Shown here piece after piece: positions 1 to 8,409 of a stretch of 64,000 bases of DNA. Each line of letters starts with the position of its first letter. The stretch's first letter is position 1. Position numbers and translations under genes: made by a program. The notes under the pieces were generated by a model. It ran no database searches, was not told the origin of the DNA, and saw nothing but the letters and a program-made list of their open reading frames with translations. The stretch spans positions 3,844,001 to 3,908,000 of the forward strand of contig JAKGSH010000010.1 of assembly GCA_021568835.1 (NCBI GenBank), in the 5' to 3' direction. Source of the stretch: Streptomyces sp. Tue 6430 (GTDB lineage: Bacteria; Actinomycetota; Actinomycetes; Streptomycetales; Streptomycetaceae).

Positions 1-15
1 TGCTCGCACACGGCA

Positions 16-45
16 GCGGGCCGCCTCCCGGAGGAGACGGCCCGC
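16..45 (-). terminator. Terminator-like hairpin after aspC
   Basis: Eight-base-pair arms GCGGGCCG (16-23) and CGGCCCGC (38-45) enclose an inner CCTC/GAGG stem. It lies 20 bases beyond the aspC stop on the minus strand. There is no clear U tract, as is common for Streptomyces hairpin terminators. Confidence 0.65.
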
Positions 46-65
46 GGCCTCGCGCACGGGACGGG

Positions 66-1292
66 TCAGTCCCTGGCCTCCGCCAGCAGCTTCTGGATCC
101 GGCTCACGCCCTCGACGAGGTCCTCGTCGCCGAGCGCGTACGACAGCCGCAGATAGCCCGGCGTGCCGAAGGCCTCGCCCGGGACGACCGCGACCTCGGC
201 CTCCTCCAGGATGAGCGCCGCCAGCTCGACGGAGTCCTGCGGGCGCTTCCCCCGGATCTCCTTGCCGAGCAGGGCCTTCACCGACGGGTAGGCGTAGAAG
301 GCGCCCTCGGGCTCCGGGCAGAGCACCCCGTCGATCTCGTTGAGCATGCGCACGATGGTCCGGCGGCGGCGGTCGAACGCCTCCCGCATCTTCGCGACCG
401 CGTCCAGGTCACCGGAGACGGCGGCCAGCGCGGCCACCTGGGCCACGTTCGAGACGTTCGAGGTGGCGTGCGACTGGAGGTTCGTCGCCGCCTTCACCAC
501 GTCCTTCGGGCCGATGATCCAGCCCACCCGCCAGCCCGTCATCGCGTACGTCTTGGCGACGCCGTTGACCACGATGCACTTGTCGCGCAGCTCGGGGAGG
601 ACCGCCGGCAGCGAGACGAACTTCGCGTCGCCGTAGACGAGGTGCTCGTAGATCTCGTCGGTCATCACCCACAGGCCGTGCTCCACGGCCCAGCGGCCGA
701 TCGCCTCCGCCTCGGCCTCGCTGTAGACGGCGCCGGTCGGGTTGGAGGGGGAGACGAAGAGGACGACCTTGGTCCGCTCCGTGCGCGCCGCCTCCAGCTG
801 CTCCACACTGACGCGGTAACCGGTCGTCTCGTCGGCGACGACCTCCACCGGGACACCGCCGGCCAGCCGGATCGACTCGGGGTACGTCGTCCAGTACGGC
901 GCCGGGACGATGACCTCGTCGCCCGGGTCGAGGATCGCGGCGAAGGCCTCGTAGATGGCCTGCTTGCCGCCGTTGGTGACGAGGATCTGCGCCGGGTCGA
1001 CCTCGTAGCCGGAGTCGCGCAGCGTCTTCGCGGCGATCGCGGCCTTCAGCTCCGGCAGGCCGCCGGCCGGCGTGTAGCGGTGGTACTTCGGGTTCTTGCA
1101 GGCCTCGACCGCGGCCTCGACGATGTAGTCCGGGGTCGGGAAGTCGGGCTCACCGGCGCCGAAGCCGATCACCGGCCGCCCGGCGGCCTTCAGTGCCTTG
1201 GCCTTGGCGTCCACGGCGAGGGTGGCGGACTCGGAGATCGCACCGACCCGGGCGGAGACCCGGCGCTCGGTGGGAGGGGTTGCAGGGCTCAT
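66..1292 (-). CDS. aspC: Pyridoxal-phosphate aspartate aminotransferase
   Basis: Class I/II aminotransferase of 408 residues, predicted to interconvert aspartate and 2-oxoglutarate with oxaloacetate and glutamate in the cytosol. Visible family signatures are the N-terminal substrate-loop GAGEPDFPTP, the SPSNPTGAVYS segment, the DEIYEHLVYG cofactor-contacting segment, and the Schiff-base lysine in NGVAKTYAMTGWRVGW. The ATG start gives the usual family length. The gene stands alone on the minus strand, divergent from tRNA-Trp/secE, the same order as I recall in S. coelicolor. Substrate preference within subgroup I (aspartate, or also prephenate) cannot be fixed from sequence alone. Confidence 0.9.
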   Translation of the reverse strand: MSPATPPTERRVSARVGAISESATLAVDAKAKALKAAGRPVIGFGAGEPDFPTPDYIVEAAVEACKNPKYHRYTPAGGLPELKAAIAAKTLRDSGYEVDPAQILVTNGGKQAIYEAFAAILDPGDEVIVPAPYWTTYPESIRLAGGVPVEVVADETTGYRVSVEQLEAARTERTKVVLFVSPSNPTGAVYSEAEAEAIGRWAVEHGLWVMTDEIYEHLVYGDAKFVSLPAVLPELRDKCIVVNGVAKTYAMTGWRVGWIIGPKDVVKAATNLQSHATSNVSNVAQVAALAAVSGDLDAVAKMREAFDRRRRTIVRMLNEIDGVLCPEPEGAFYAYPSVKALLGKEIRGKRPQDSVELAALILEEAEVAVVPGEAFGTPGYLRLSYALGDEDLVEGVSRIQKLLAEARD

Positions 1293-1458
1293 GACCCCAT
1301 GTTTTCAGACCGGAAACCCGCCCGGCACACGGGTTTCACGGACTGAACAAGGACGGGCCACCTTGCGAACACCCGTGCCGATCCGGGCGGTGGCCTGGTG
1401 ATCTTCCGGCCGTTTCCCGGCGATCTTCCGCCGCCGGGGCTCCCACGGGCGCTTCACG

Positions 1459-1488
1459 TTCGACGAGGAGCCCCGGAACACGTACACT
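1459..1488 (+). promoter_or_regulatory. Putative promoter of tRNA-Trp/secE
   Basis: TTCGAC (1459-1464) and TACACT (1483-1488) are separated by 18 bases and resemble a vegetative (HrdB) promoter. They sit about 85 bases upstream of the tRNA. This is pattern matching only. The rest of the 280-base gap between aspC and the tRNA shows nothing else convincing. Confidence 0.5.
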
Positions 1489-1573
1489 CCTACGTCGTTG
1501 GCCTTCAACAGCCGTGCCACAACCGGTGCACACCAAGCATCCGGATGGATGCGGTACGTTGGGGAACGCACAA

Positions 1574-1646
1574 AGGGTCGTAGCTCAATTGGTAGAGCAC
1601 TGGTCTCCAAAACCAGCGGTTGGGGGTTCAAGTCCCTCCGGCCCTG
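1574..1646 (+). tRNA. tRNA-Trp (CCA anticodon)
   Basis: A complete cloverleaf can be folded. The acceptor stem AGGGTCG pairs with CGGCCCT, the D stem is GCTC/GAGC, and the anticodon stem CTGGT/ACCAG frames loop CTCCAAA with anticodon CCA at 1607-1609. The T stem GGGGG/CCCTC has loop TTCAAGT and the discriminator base is G. The terminal CCA is not encoded. It lies just upstream of secE. Confidence 0.97.
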
Positions 1647-1754
1647 CTACACACTCCTTCGCCAGGCAGTGTGCGCATGTACGTACAGAAATGCACCGCC
1701 GTGCGGCTCAGACCGGGCGCGGCACGGCCACGACCCGGGAACAGGTGAGGACGA

Positions 1755-2042
1755 ATGGCGGACGCCGTGGGCTCCATCGACACGCCTGATGCCCAGGACG
1801 AGGTGCCTGAGGCGCAGAAGAAGTCCCGCAAGGGCGGCAAGCGCGCCAAGAAGGGCCCGCTGAAGCGGCTCGCGCTCTTCTACCGCCAGATCGTCGCGGA
1901 GCTTCGCAAGGTCGTCTGGCCTACGCGGGGCCAGCTGACGACGTACACCATGGTCGTGATCGTGTTCGTGGTGATCATGATCGGTCTGGTGACCGTGATT
2001 GACTATGGACTCGACCACGCCGCGAAGTACGTATTCGGCTGA
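1755..2042 (+). CDS. secE: Preprotein translocase subunit SecE
   Basis: A 95-residue single-span SecE. It clamps SecY in the inner-membrane SecYEG channel. The sequence has a lysine-rich cytoplasmic N terminus (residues about 20-35), the conserved amphipathic segment with ELRKVVWPTRGQL, and one C-terminal membrane helix (about residues 65-87). The ATG follows GGTGAGGA. nusG follows after 79 bases, the near-universal bacterial order. Confidence 0.96.
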   Translation: MADAVGSIDTPDAQDEVPEAQKKSRKGGKRAKKGPLKRLALFYRQIVAELRKVVWPTRGQLTTYTMVVIVFVVIMIGLVTVIDYGLDHAAKYVFG

Positions 2043-2049
2043 GCCGAGA

Positions 2050-2083
2050 GCGAAGGGCGCCGGGTGATCGGCGCCCCTTTCGC
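2050..2083 (+). terminator. Hairpin between secE and nusG
   Basis: GGGCGCCG (2055-2062) pairs with CGGCGCCC (2069-2076), with outer GCGAA/TTTCGC pairing and a CTTTCGC tail. It may be a partial terminator that lowers nusG read-through from secE, since the genes are otherwise close. Confidence 0.55.
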
Positions 2084-2121
2084 GTGTTCCACCCCCATGT
2101 ATCCAGGAAGAAGCAGCCACC

Positions 2122-3027
2122 GTGTCTGACCAGAACCTGAACGACGCCATGGAGCCGCGCGGGGCGGCTGCCGAGTCGGCTGACGACGAGCTCGACATCG
2201 TCGAGGGCGCTGACGAAGACCTGGACGAGTTCGAGGCTGCCGACGCCGAGGCGGGCGAGCCCGCGGAGGAAGCCGCGCTGCACGTCGAGGACGAGGGCGC
2301 CGACGCCGAATCCGGCGACGCCGACTCGGACGAAGAGGACTCCGACGAAGAGGACTCCGAGGACGACGAAGCCGTCGCGGAAGCGGAAGAGGCCGGGGAA
2401 GCCGAGCCCGTCGACCCCGTGGCCGCCCTGCGCGAGGAACTCCGCACCCTGCCCGGCGAGTGGTACGTCATCCACACGTACGCCGGCTACGAGAACCGCG
2501 TGAAGACCAACCTCGAGCAGCGCGCCGTCTCGCTGAACGTCGAGGACTTCATCTTCCAGGCCGAGGTGCCGCAGGAAGAGGTCGCGCAGATCAAGAACGG
2601 CGAACGCAAGACGATCCGTCAGAACAAGCTCCCCGGCTACGTGCTGGTGCGCATGGACCTGACGAACGAGTCCTGGGGTGTCGTCCGCAACACGCCCGGC
2701 GTCACCGGCTTCGTGGGCAACGCCTACGACCCGTACCCGCTGACCCTGGACGAGATCGTCAAGATGCTCGCCCCGGAGGCCGAGGAGAAGGCCGCCCGCG
2801 AGGCCGCCGAGGCCGAGGGCAGGCCGGCTCCGCAGCGCAAGGTCGAGGTCCAGGTCCTGGACTTCGAGGTCGGCGACTCGGTCACCGTCACGGACGGCCC
2901 GTTCGCCACGCTCCAGGCCACGATCAACGAGATCAACGCCGACTCGAAGAAGGTCAAGGGCCTCGTCGAGATCTTCGGCCGCGAGACCCCGGTCGAGCTG
3001 AGCTTCGACCAGATCCAGAAGAACTAG
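2122..3027 (+). CDS. nusG: Transcription elongation/antitermination factor NusG
   Basis: A 301-residue NusG that binds RNA polymerase and links it to Rho or the ribosome. Residues 1 to about 105 form a very acidic extension (runs of Asp and Glu), which makes it longer than the 180-residue E. coli protein and is typical of actinobacteria. The NGN domain begins at GEWYVIHTYAGYEN and contains PGYVLVRM and NTPGVTGFVG. A C-terminal KOW domain carries VGDSVTVTDGPFA and ends in VELSFDQIQKN. The start is GTG at 2122. It lies between secE and rplK as expected. Confidence 0.96.
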   Translation: MSDQNLNDAMEPRGAAAESADDELDIVEGADEDLDEFEAADAEAGEPAEEAALHVEDEGADAESGDADSDEEDSDEEDSEDDEAVAEAEEAGEAEPVDPVAALREELRTLPGEWYVIHTYAGYENRVKTNLEQRAVSLNVEDFIFQAEVPQEEVAQIKNGERKTIRQNKLPGYVLVRMDLTNESWGVVRNTPGVTGFVGNAYDPYPLTLDEIVKMLAPEAEEKAAREAAEAEGRPAPQRKVEVQVLDFEVGDSVTVTDGPFATLQATINEINADSKKVKGLVEIFGRETPVELSFDQIQKN

Positions 3028-3063
3028 CCCCTCCCGGCGACTTCTGGAACGCAAGCCTCCGAC

Positions 3064-3108
3064 CAGGTCAGGTGGCCGCTCGCGCGGTGCCTGACCTGCT
3101 CGGTTTTT
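3064..3108 (+). terminator. Intrinsic terminator after nusG
   Basis: Arms CAGGTCAGG (3064-3072) and CCTGACCTG (3090-3098) are followed by a five-T run (3104-3108). This is one of the few U-tract terminators in the window, so it should separate nusG from rplKA. Confidence 0.75.
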
Positions 3109-3134
3109 GGCCGCACAGGGATACCCGTTATCGT
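3107..3134 (+). promoter_or_regulatory. Possible rplK promoter
   Basis: TTGGCC (3107-3112) and TATCGT (3129-3134) are 16 bases apart, immediately after the nusG terminator. A 7-bp inverted repeat CCGCACA/TGTGCGG (3111-3117/3135-3141) overlaps it. This is a weak match. Confidence 0.35.
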
Positions 3135-3206
3135 TGTGCGGTATGCCTCCATCCGGATCATCCGGACCGGACGGCTGAAAACTCTCACTAGGACCCGGAG
3201 AGAGCA

Positions 3207-3641
3207 ATGCCTCCCAAGAAGAAGAAGGTCACGGGGCTCATCAAGCTCCAGATCAACGCCGGTGCGGCGAACCCCGCCCCGCCGGTCGGCCCCGCGCTCG
3301 GCCAGCACGGCGTCAACATCATGGAGTTCTGCAAGGCCTACAACGCCGCGACCGAGTCGCAGCGTGGCTGGGTGATCCCGGTGGAGATCACGGTCTACGA
3401 GGACCGCTCCTTCACCTTCATCACCAAGACGCCGCCGGCCGCGAAGATGATCCTCAAGGCCGCGGGTGTCGAGAAGGGCTCGGGCGAGCCGCACAAGACC
3501 AAGGTCGCCAAGATCACCGAGGCGCAGGTCCGCGAGATCGCCACGACCAAGCTTCCCGACCTGAACGCCAACGACCTGGACGCCGCGTCGAAGATCATCG
3601 CCGGCACCGCCCGTTCCATGGGCATCACGGTCGAGGGCTGA
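3207..3641 (+). CDS. rplK: 50S ribosomal protein L11
   Basis: A 144-residue L11, which forms the GTPase-associated centre of 23S rRNA and is the partner of thiopeptides. The N-terminal proline-rich hinge ([19 protein letters not shown]) is intact, and so is the C-terminal RNA-binding domain ([11 protein letters not shown] at the end). The sequence gives no hint of thiostrepton-resistance substitutions. The ATG follows the GGAGAG ribosome-binding site. It is cotranscribed with rplA 103 bases downstream. Confidence 0.97.
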
Positions 3642-3744
3642 GTTCCCAGCCCCGCAGCACCTTCGTAGCAGCCGCGGCTCCGGCCGCACGTGGCAGGGCC
3701 TGCTCGGCCCGTACCACGACTCCTCAGAACCCCCAGGAGCAGTA

Positions 3745-4470
3745 GTGAGCAAGCGCAGCAAGTCTCTCCGCGCTGCGGACGCCAAGATCGACCGGGAGAA
3801 GCTGTACGCCCCGCTCGAGGCCGTCCGTCTCGCCAAGGAGACCTCCACGAGCAAGTTCGACGGCACCGTCGAGGTCGCCTTCCGTCTGGGTGTCGACCCG
3901 CGCAAGGCCGACCAGATGGTCCGTGGCACCGTGAACCTGCCGCACGGCACCGGCAAGACCGCCCGGGTCCTGGTCTTCGCGACCGGTGACCGTGCAGCGG
4001 CCGCGGAGGCCGCGGGCGCCGACATCGTCGGCTCCGACGAACTGATCGACGAGGTCGCGAAGGGCCGTCTGGACTTCGACGCCGTCGTCGCCACCCCGGA
4101 CCTCATGGGCAAGGTCGGCCGCCTCGGCCGCGTGCTCGGTCCGCGTGGTCTGATGCCGAACCCGAAGACCGGCACCGTCACCCCCGACGTGGCCAAGGCC
4201 GTCACCGAGATCAAGGGCGGCAAGATCGAGTTCCGCGTCGACAAGCACTCGAACCTCCACTTCATCATCGGCAAGTCGTCCTTCGACGACACCCAGCTGG
4301 TGGAGAACTACGGCGCGGCCCTGGAGGAGATCCTCCGCCTGAAGCCGTCCGCCGCCAAGGGTCGCTACATCAAGAAGGCCGCGATCAGCACCACGATCGG
4401 CCCCGGCATCCTGGTCGACCCCAACCGCACCCGGAACCTCCTCGTCGAGGAGGACCCGGCCGCGGTCTGA
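3745..4470 (+). CDS. rplA: 50S ribosomal protein L1
   Basis: A 241-residue L1, the L1-stalk protein that helps eject deacylated tRNA and in many bacteria represses its own L11-L1 mRNA. The signature GKVGRLGRVLGPRGLMPNPKTGTVT is present in pieces around residues 115-150. The start is GTG after CAGGAGCAGTA. It ends the L11-L1 unit, as shown by a strong hairpin 24 bases past its stop. Confidence 0.97.
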   Translation: MSKRSKSLRAADAKIDREKLYAPLEAVRLAKETSTSKFDGTVEVAFRLGVDPRKADQMVRGTVNLPHGTGKTARVLVFATGDRAAAAEAAGADIVGSDELIDEVAKGRLDFDAVVATPDLMGKVGRLGRVLGPRGLMPNPKTGTVTPDVAKAVTEIKGGKIEFRVDKHSNLHFIIGKSSFDDTQLVENYGAALEEILRLKPSAAKGRYIKKAAISTTIGPGILVDPNRTRNLLVEEDPAAV

Positions 4471-4494
4471 ACCTGACGGTTCGCACCGGTCGGC

Positions 4495-4537
4495 GACGAG
4501 CCCCGCAACCTTCCGAGGTGCGGGGCTCGTCCCTTTT
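4495..4537 (+). terminator. Strong terminator after rplA
   Basis: A near-perfect hairpin: GACGAGCCCCGC (4495-4506) pairs with GCGGGGCTCGTC (4520-4531). An inner ACCT/AGGT stem closes a TCCG loop, and a CCTTTT tail follows. It isolates rplKA from the lipoprotein genes. Confidence 0.9.
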
Positions 4538-4600
4538 CCCGTACGGCTGTCGGTGCCGTGCGTTACCGTGCGGACACGGGGACAAGATGGGGGTGAGGGT

Positions 4601-5560
4601 ATGAAGGGCACCGGTGCGCGCCGGACCGGCCTCTCGATCGTCGCGGCGGCCCTGCTGACCGGGGCGTCCGCCTGCAGCTCGGGCTCGGGAACATCCGACG
4701 GATCCGACGGATCCGACGGGGACAAAGCCTCCGCCGCCTCCTCGACCTCCACCGCACCCCCCGCATCCTCGGGCGAGGGCGGTGGCACCCGCGTCAGCCC
4801 GATGGCCGCGCTGCGCACCGCGGAGAAGTCCACCGGCGGCGCCGACTCCGCCAAGGTCGAGTCGACGACCACCATGGGCTCGGTGATGGCGATGACGGCC
4901 GACGGCTCCCTCGGCTGGGGCGACGGTCTCACCGGCACCCTCACCATCACCTACACCGGCGGCACCACGGCCGACACCATGCGGCAGCTGGGCACCACCT
5001 CGATGCAGGCCCGCTATCTGCCCGACGCGTACTACGCGCGCATGGGCGACGCCTTCGCCGAGCAGACCGGCGGCAAGCACTGGATCAAGTACCCGTACGA
5101 CGCACTGGAGACCCTCGGCGGCGGCTCGGGGGCGTATCTGAAGAACCAGATGGAGAACTCCACCCCGAACCAGTCGGTGAAGCTCCTGCTGGCCTCCGGG
5201 GACGTGCGCAGGGTCGGCGAGGAGACGGTCCGCGGCGAGCGGACCACGCACTACTCGGGCACCGTCGAGGTCGCCGACCTCGCCGGCCGCGACTCCGGCC
5301 TCAGCGAGAGCCAGCTCGCCGACCTGAAGAAGCAGCTGGAGCAGGCCGGCGTCACCACCGAGACCGTCGACATCTGGGTCGACGAGGACGACCTGCTGGT
5401 CAAGAAGGTCGAGAAGGGCCAGTCGGCGAACGGCACGTACAGCCAGACCGCCTACTACAGCGACTACGGAACCCCGGTCGACGCCGAGGCGCCCCCGGCG
5501 GCCGACACCGCCGACTTCTCGGAGCTGCTCCGGCAGCAGGGGGCCGGCTCCACGCCCTGA
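4601..5560 (+). CDS. Secreted lipoprotein, LppX/LprG/LolA-like (first of pair)
   Basis: A 319-residue predicted lipoprotein. The ATG at 4601 gives a basic N region, a hydrophobic core and a lipobox ending LLTGASAC (Cys about 23). A Ser/Gly/Asp-rich linker follows. The body has the YARMGDAFAEQTGGKHWIKY and VDIWVDEDDLLVKK elements seen in actinobacterial LppX/LprG/LolA-fold proteins, which bind lipids at the outer face of the membrane. That function is inferred. The next gene encodes a second protein of the same type. Lipoproteins sit between rplA and rplJ in other Streptomyces, from memory. Confidence 0.8.
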   Translation: MKGTGARRTGLSIVAAALLTGASACSSGSGTSDGSDGSDGDKASAASSTSTAPPASSGEGGGTRVSPMAALRTAEKSTGGADSAKVESTTTMGSVMAMTADGSLGWGDGLTGTLTITYTGGTTADTMRQLGTTSMQARYLPDAYYARMGDAFAEQTGGKHWIKYPYDALETLGGGSGAYLKNQMENSTPNQSVKLLLASGDVRRVGEETVRGERTTHYSGTVEVADLAGRDSGLSESQLADLKKQLEQAGVTTETVDIWVDEDDLLVKKVEKGQSANGTYSQTAYYSDYGTPVDAEAPPAADTADFSELLRQQGAGSTP

Positions 5561-5669
5561 GGGCCGGCCACCGGGAATTCACGGGACCCCGCCCGTGTCT
5601 CCGGGATACCTTCACCACCTCGCCGTGAACCGACCAGGTGTTCACCGTGTGCTGTGTGGGGGAATGTGC

Positions 5670-6497
5670 ATGAGATCTTCCGTGGGTGTCCTCGGGCTGT
5701 CCGCCCTGCTCGTCACGGGCTGTGCGGCGGCGTCGGAGGGCACGGCGGACGGGGGCGACCCGAAGGCCGCGGCCGCGGCCGTCGCGCGGGCCGCGGAGAG
5801 GACGGAGCGGATCGGCTCCCTGCGCTACCGGATGACCGGCCGGATGCCGGAGGAGGGCCGGATCAGGGCCGAGGCCGCGATGGCCGTGGAGCCGCCGGCC
5901 ATGAGCCTGCGGACGACCGTCCTCGGCGGCCCCGACAAGGGCGTCGGCGAGGTCCGCCTCGTCGGCGGAGTGGTGTACGTCGGCAGCGACGAGGCCGACG
6001 AGGACGGCAGGCACTGGATGCGGTTCGGGACGCCCGGCAGCTCCGACACCCCGAGCGGCGTCAAGGTCGACACCACGTCGCTCGCCGACAGGGTCCGCCG
6101 CAACCCGGTCCACGAGAGCACCTTCCTCACCGCGGCCGACGACCTGAGGACGACCGGCACGGAGAGCGTCGACGGCGTGGCCACCACCCACTACGAGGGC
6201 ACGGCCGGCGTCGACGAGATCCGGGCCGCCCACCGCGACGAGGCCGAGAGCGTCCGCCGGCAGCGCGAGCAGTCCCTCGCGCAGTACGAGAAGCTCGGCG
6301 TCGACGAGCTGGACATGGACGTCTGGATCGACGGGGCGGGCCGCACCAAGCAGCTGCGGCTCCAGGGCTTCGGCCGGCGGGGCCCGCTCGACCTCACCAT
6401 CACCTTCCTCGACTTCGGCAGGCCCGTCACCGTGCAGGCCCCGCCCGCCTCGGACACCGTCGACCTGGCCGGGGAGAGGAAGAAGGCCGGGCGCTGA
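5670..6497 (+). CDS. Secreted lipoprotein, LppX/LprG/LolA-like (second of pair)
   Basis: A 275-residue predicted lipoprotein. The ATG at 5670 is preferred over 5664 because GGGGGA at 5658-5663 is then well spaced. The signal ends LSALLVTGC, a clear lipobox with Cys at about residue 18. The body shares the organisation of the preceding gene: RYRMTGRM, GVVYVGSDE, a TTHYEG strand and the terminal LDMDVWIDGAGRTKQLRLQG repeat-like strands. It is probably a paralogue with the same lipid-binding or sensing role. It is in the same orientation 109 bases after its partner. Confidence 0.8.
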   Translation: MRSSVGVLGLSALLVTGCAAASEGTADGGDPKAAAAAVARAAERTERIGSLRYRMTGRMPEEGRIRAEAAMAVEPPAMSLRTTVLGGPDKGVGEVRLVGGVVYVGSDEADEDGRHWMRFGTPGSSDTPSGVKVDTTSLADRVRRNPVHESTFLTAADDLRTTGTESVDGVATTHYEGTAGVDEIRAAHRDEAESVRRQREQSLAQYEKLGVDELDMDVWIDGAGRTKQLRLQGFGRRGPLDLTITFLDFGRPVTVQAPPASDTVDLAGERKKAGR

Positions 6498-6539
6498 GCC
6501 CTCTCGCGGGCGGGGCGCCGGGACCCCTCACGGGCGGAT

Positions 6540-6569
6540 TTGCCTGACGGCGACCCGTTCCCGTACGCT
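6540..6569 (+). promoter_or_regulatory. Putative rplJL promoter
   Basis: TTGCCT (6540-6545) and TACGCT (6564-6569) are 18 bases apart, about 240 bases upstream of rplJ. Initiation here would put the whole L10 leader in the transcript. Confidence 0.5.
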
Positions 6570-6575
6570 CCTACA

Positions 6576-6800
6576 GAAGCCAAAGACCGCTGGTCGTTGC
6601 CGTGCGCTCGCGAGAGGGTGCGGTGGCCGAAGGATCCGCTGATATGCGGACGACCCGCGCAGGTGACTGTGGAAGTGCTCCCGGACCGTGATCCGCTCGC
6701 GGATTTCGTTCGGTCGAGCTCTCGCCCCGTGCGCCTGCGCCGGGGCGTTTCGTTTGTCCCAGCCCCTTCCGAGCGGTCGTCAACACCCGGAAGGAGGCCG
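6576..6800 (+). promoter_or_regulatory. L10-type ribosomal protein leader
   Basis: The untranslated stretch between the promoter and rplJ contains AGCCAAAGACCGCTGGT (about 6577-6593). This resembles the conserved core of the L10 leader, where L10 or the L10-L7/L12 complex binds its own mRNA to repress rplJL. The rest can form several stems, for example GCGCCTGCGCC near 6731. Recognition is from memory of the family; a covariance-model search would settle it. Confidence 0.65.
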
Positions 6801-6806
6801 ACGCTC

Positions 6807-7337
6807 ATGGCAAGGCCCGACAAGGCTGCCGCGGTAGCCGAGCTCGCGGAGCAGTTCCGCAGCTCGAACGCCGCCGTGCTGACCGAGTACCGGGGTCTCA
6901 CCGTGGCGCAGCTCAAGACGCTGCGTCGTTCGCTCGGTGAGAACGCCCAGTACGCCGTGGTGAAGAACACGCTGACCAAGATTGCGGCCAACGAGGCCGG
7001 GATCTCGACGCTCGACGACCTGTTCAACGGTCCGACGGCAGTTGCCTTCGTCACCGGTGACCCGGTGGAGTCGGCGAAGGGTCTTCGTGACTTCGCCAAG
7101 GACAACCCCAACCTCGTCATCAAGGGCGGTGTCCTTGACGGCAAGGCGCTGTCCGCCGACGAGATCAAGAAGCTTGCGGACCTCGAGTCCCGCGAGGTTC
7201 TGCTCTCCAAGCTGGCGGGTGCCTTCAAGGGCAAGCAGTCCCAGGCTGCACAGCTCTTCCAGGCGCTTCCCTCGAAGCTCGTCCGCACCGTGGACGCCCT
7301 TCGCGCCAAGCAGGAAGAGCAGGGCGGTGCCGAGTAA
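6807..7337 (+). CDS. rplJ: 50S ribosomal protein L10
   Basis: A 176-residue L10, which anchors L7/L12 dimers to the ribosomal stalk base. The ATG at 6807 has an ideal AAGGAGG ten bases upstream and begins MARPDKAAAVAEL. Longer in-frame readings lack a ribosome-binding site. LTEYRGLTVAQLKTLR and VVKNTLTKIA match the RNA-binding N domain, and the C-terminal helix (about 135-176) is the L7/L12-binding spine. Confidence 0.96.
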   Translation: MARPDKAAAVAELAEQFRSSNAAVLTEYRGLTVAQLKTLRRSLGENAQYAVVKNTLTKIAANEAGISTLDDLFNGPTAVAFVTGDPVESAKGLRDFAKDNPNLVIKGGVLDGKALSADEIKKLADLESREVLLSKLAGAFKGKQSQAAQLFQALPSKLVRTVDALRAKQEEQGGAE

Positions 7338-7448
7338 CTCGGCTCGCGCATTGACCGCCGCCTGAGGCAGCGGTCTTAGCGGGCCGACCGTACGCCCGCC
7401 GAACAAGTACATCCGGCACCTGCCGAATTAGTGGAAGGATCGCCCACC

Positions 7449-7832
7449 ATGGCGAAGCTCAGCCAGGAAGACCTGCTCGCGCAGTTCGAGGAGATGACCC
7501 TCATCGAGCTCTCCGAGTTCGTGAAGGCGTTCGAGGAGAAGTTCGACGTCACCGCCGCCGCCGCGGTCGCCGTCGCCGGCCCCGCCGGCCCGGGCGCCCC
7601 GGTCGAGCAGGAGGAGGAGAAGGACGAGTTCGACGTCATCCTCACCGGTGCGGGCGAGAAGAAGATCCAGGTCATCAAGGTCGTGCGTGAGCTGACCTCC
7701 CTGGGTCTGAAGGAGGCCAAGGACCTCGTGGACGGCGCCCCGAAGCCCGTCCTCGAGAAGGTCGCCAAGGACGCCGCCGAGAAGGCCGCCGAGTCCCTCA
7801 AGGGCGCCGGCGCCTCGGTCGAGGTCAAGTAA
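7449..7832 (+). CDS. rplL: 50S ribosomal protein L7/L12
   Basis: A 127-residue stalk protein that recruits translational GTPases. It has an N-terminal dimerisation helix pair (MAKLSQEDLLAQFEEMTLIELSEF, given here in part), a flexible Ala/Gly/Pro hinge (about 38-55), and the C-terminal domain with EKKIQVIKVVRELT and GLKEAKDLVDGAPKPV. The ATG is preceded by GAAGGA. It is 111 bases after rplJ. Confidence 0.96.
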   Translation: MAKLSQEDLLAQFEEMTLIELSEFVKAFEEKFDVTAAAAVAVAGPAGPGAPVEQEEEKDEFDVILTGAGEKKIQVIKVVRELTSLGLKEAKDLVDGAPKPVLEKVAKDAAEKAAESLKGAGASVEVK

Positions 7833-7836
7833 CACC

Positions 7837-7858
7837 CCGCGGTCGGCGACGACCGCGG
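7837..7858 (+). terminator. Hairpin after rplL (GCGA loop)
   Basis: Perfect nine-base-pair stem CCGCGGTCG/CGACCGCGG with a GNRA-class GCGA tetraloop, five bases past the rplL stop. It has no U tract, so it probably attenuates or protects the 3' end rather than fully terminating. Confidence 0.6.
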
Positions 7859-7906
7859 CGAAGGCCGAAACAGGTCCCCTCGGGGCTGTAACGCCGACGC
7901 ACCGAG

Positions 7907-7940
7907 GAGCGATCATCCATCCGGGTGGTCGCTCTTCGGC
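7907..7940 (+). terminator. Second hairpin between rplL and rpoB
   Basis: A twelve-base-pair stem (7907-7918 with 7923-7934, two G-U pairs, loop ATCC) is followed by TTCGGCG. With the preceding hairpin it forms a tandem attenuator that could set the ratio of L7/L12 to RNA polymerase subunits. Confidence 0.6.
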
Positions 7941-8198
7941 GTTCCCGAGGGCCCGGCCACGGTTACCTTGCATCTGAGTTCGCGAGGGGTAGGGTGATCT
8001 TCGTCTTGTCCCCGGACGCCCCGCGTCCGGGCATGGGGGCCTTGACGAACCGCACGCAGCGCGCAATTCTCAGGACGCGTCGTCACAAGGATCCGTATCC
8101 GAGGCATGGATCGACGGCGAAGAGGGCAGTATCACCGTGCGTTGAGGGCTACCGGACCGAGGGCGTTGAGAGCTACGAGGGTCTCGAAAAACCCGCAC

Positions 8199-8227
8199 TG
8201 GACATCAGTGTGCCAAGTGGCTACACT
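8199..8227 (+). promoter_or_regulatory. Putative rpoBC promoter
   Basis: TGGACA (8199-8204) and TACACT (8222-8227) have a 17-base spacer, a good vegetative-promoter match about 180 bases before rpoB. A weaker pair, TTGCAT/TAGGGT, lies at 7968-7995. The 7941-8198 stretch shows no gene that I can support. Confidence 0.65.
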
Positions 8228-8409
8228 GACCCTTTGCGCTGCCTGTTAGCTGTCCCCTGCCCGTCACCAGGGGCATGCCCTCACCCGAGCATCGATGATC
8301 GGACCCTCTCTGACCTGGCCTTTCGGCCGATTCCGGGGAGTCCGTCCCGTTGTGCGGAAGAGGGGCCGGTACGCGCGTAGTGAGTCCGAGCCCTCGGAAG
8401 GACCCCCTC

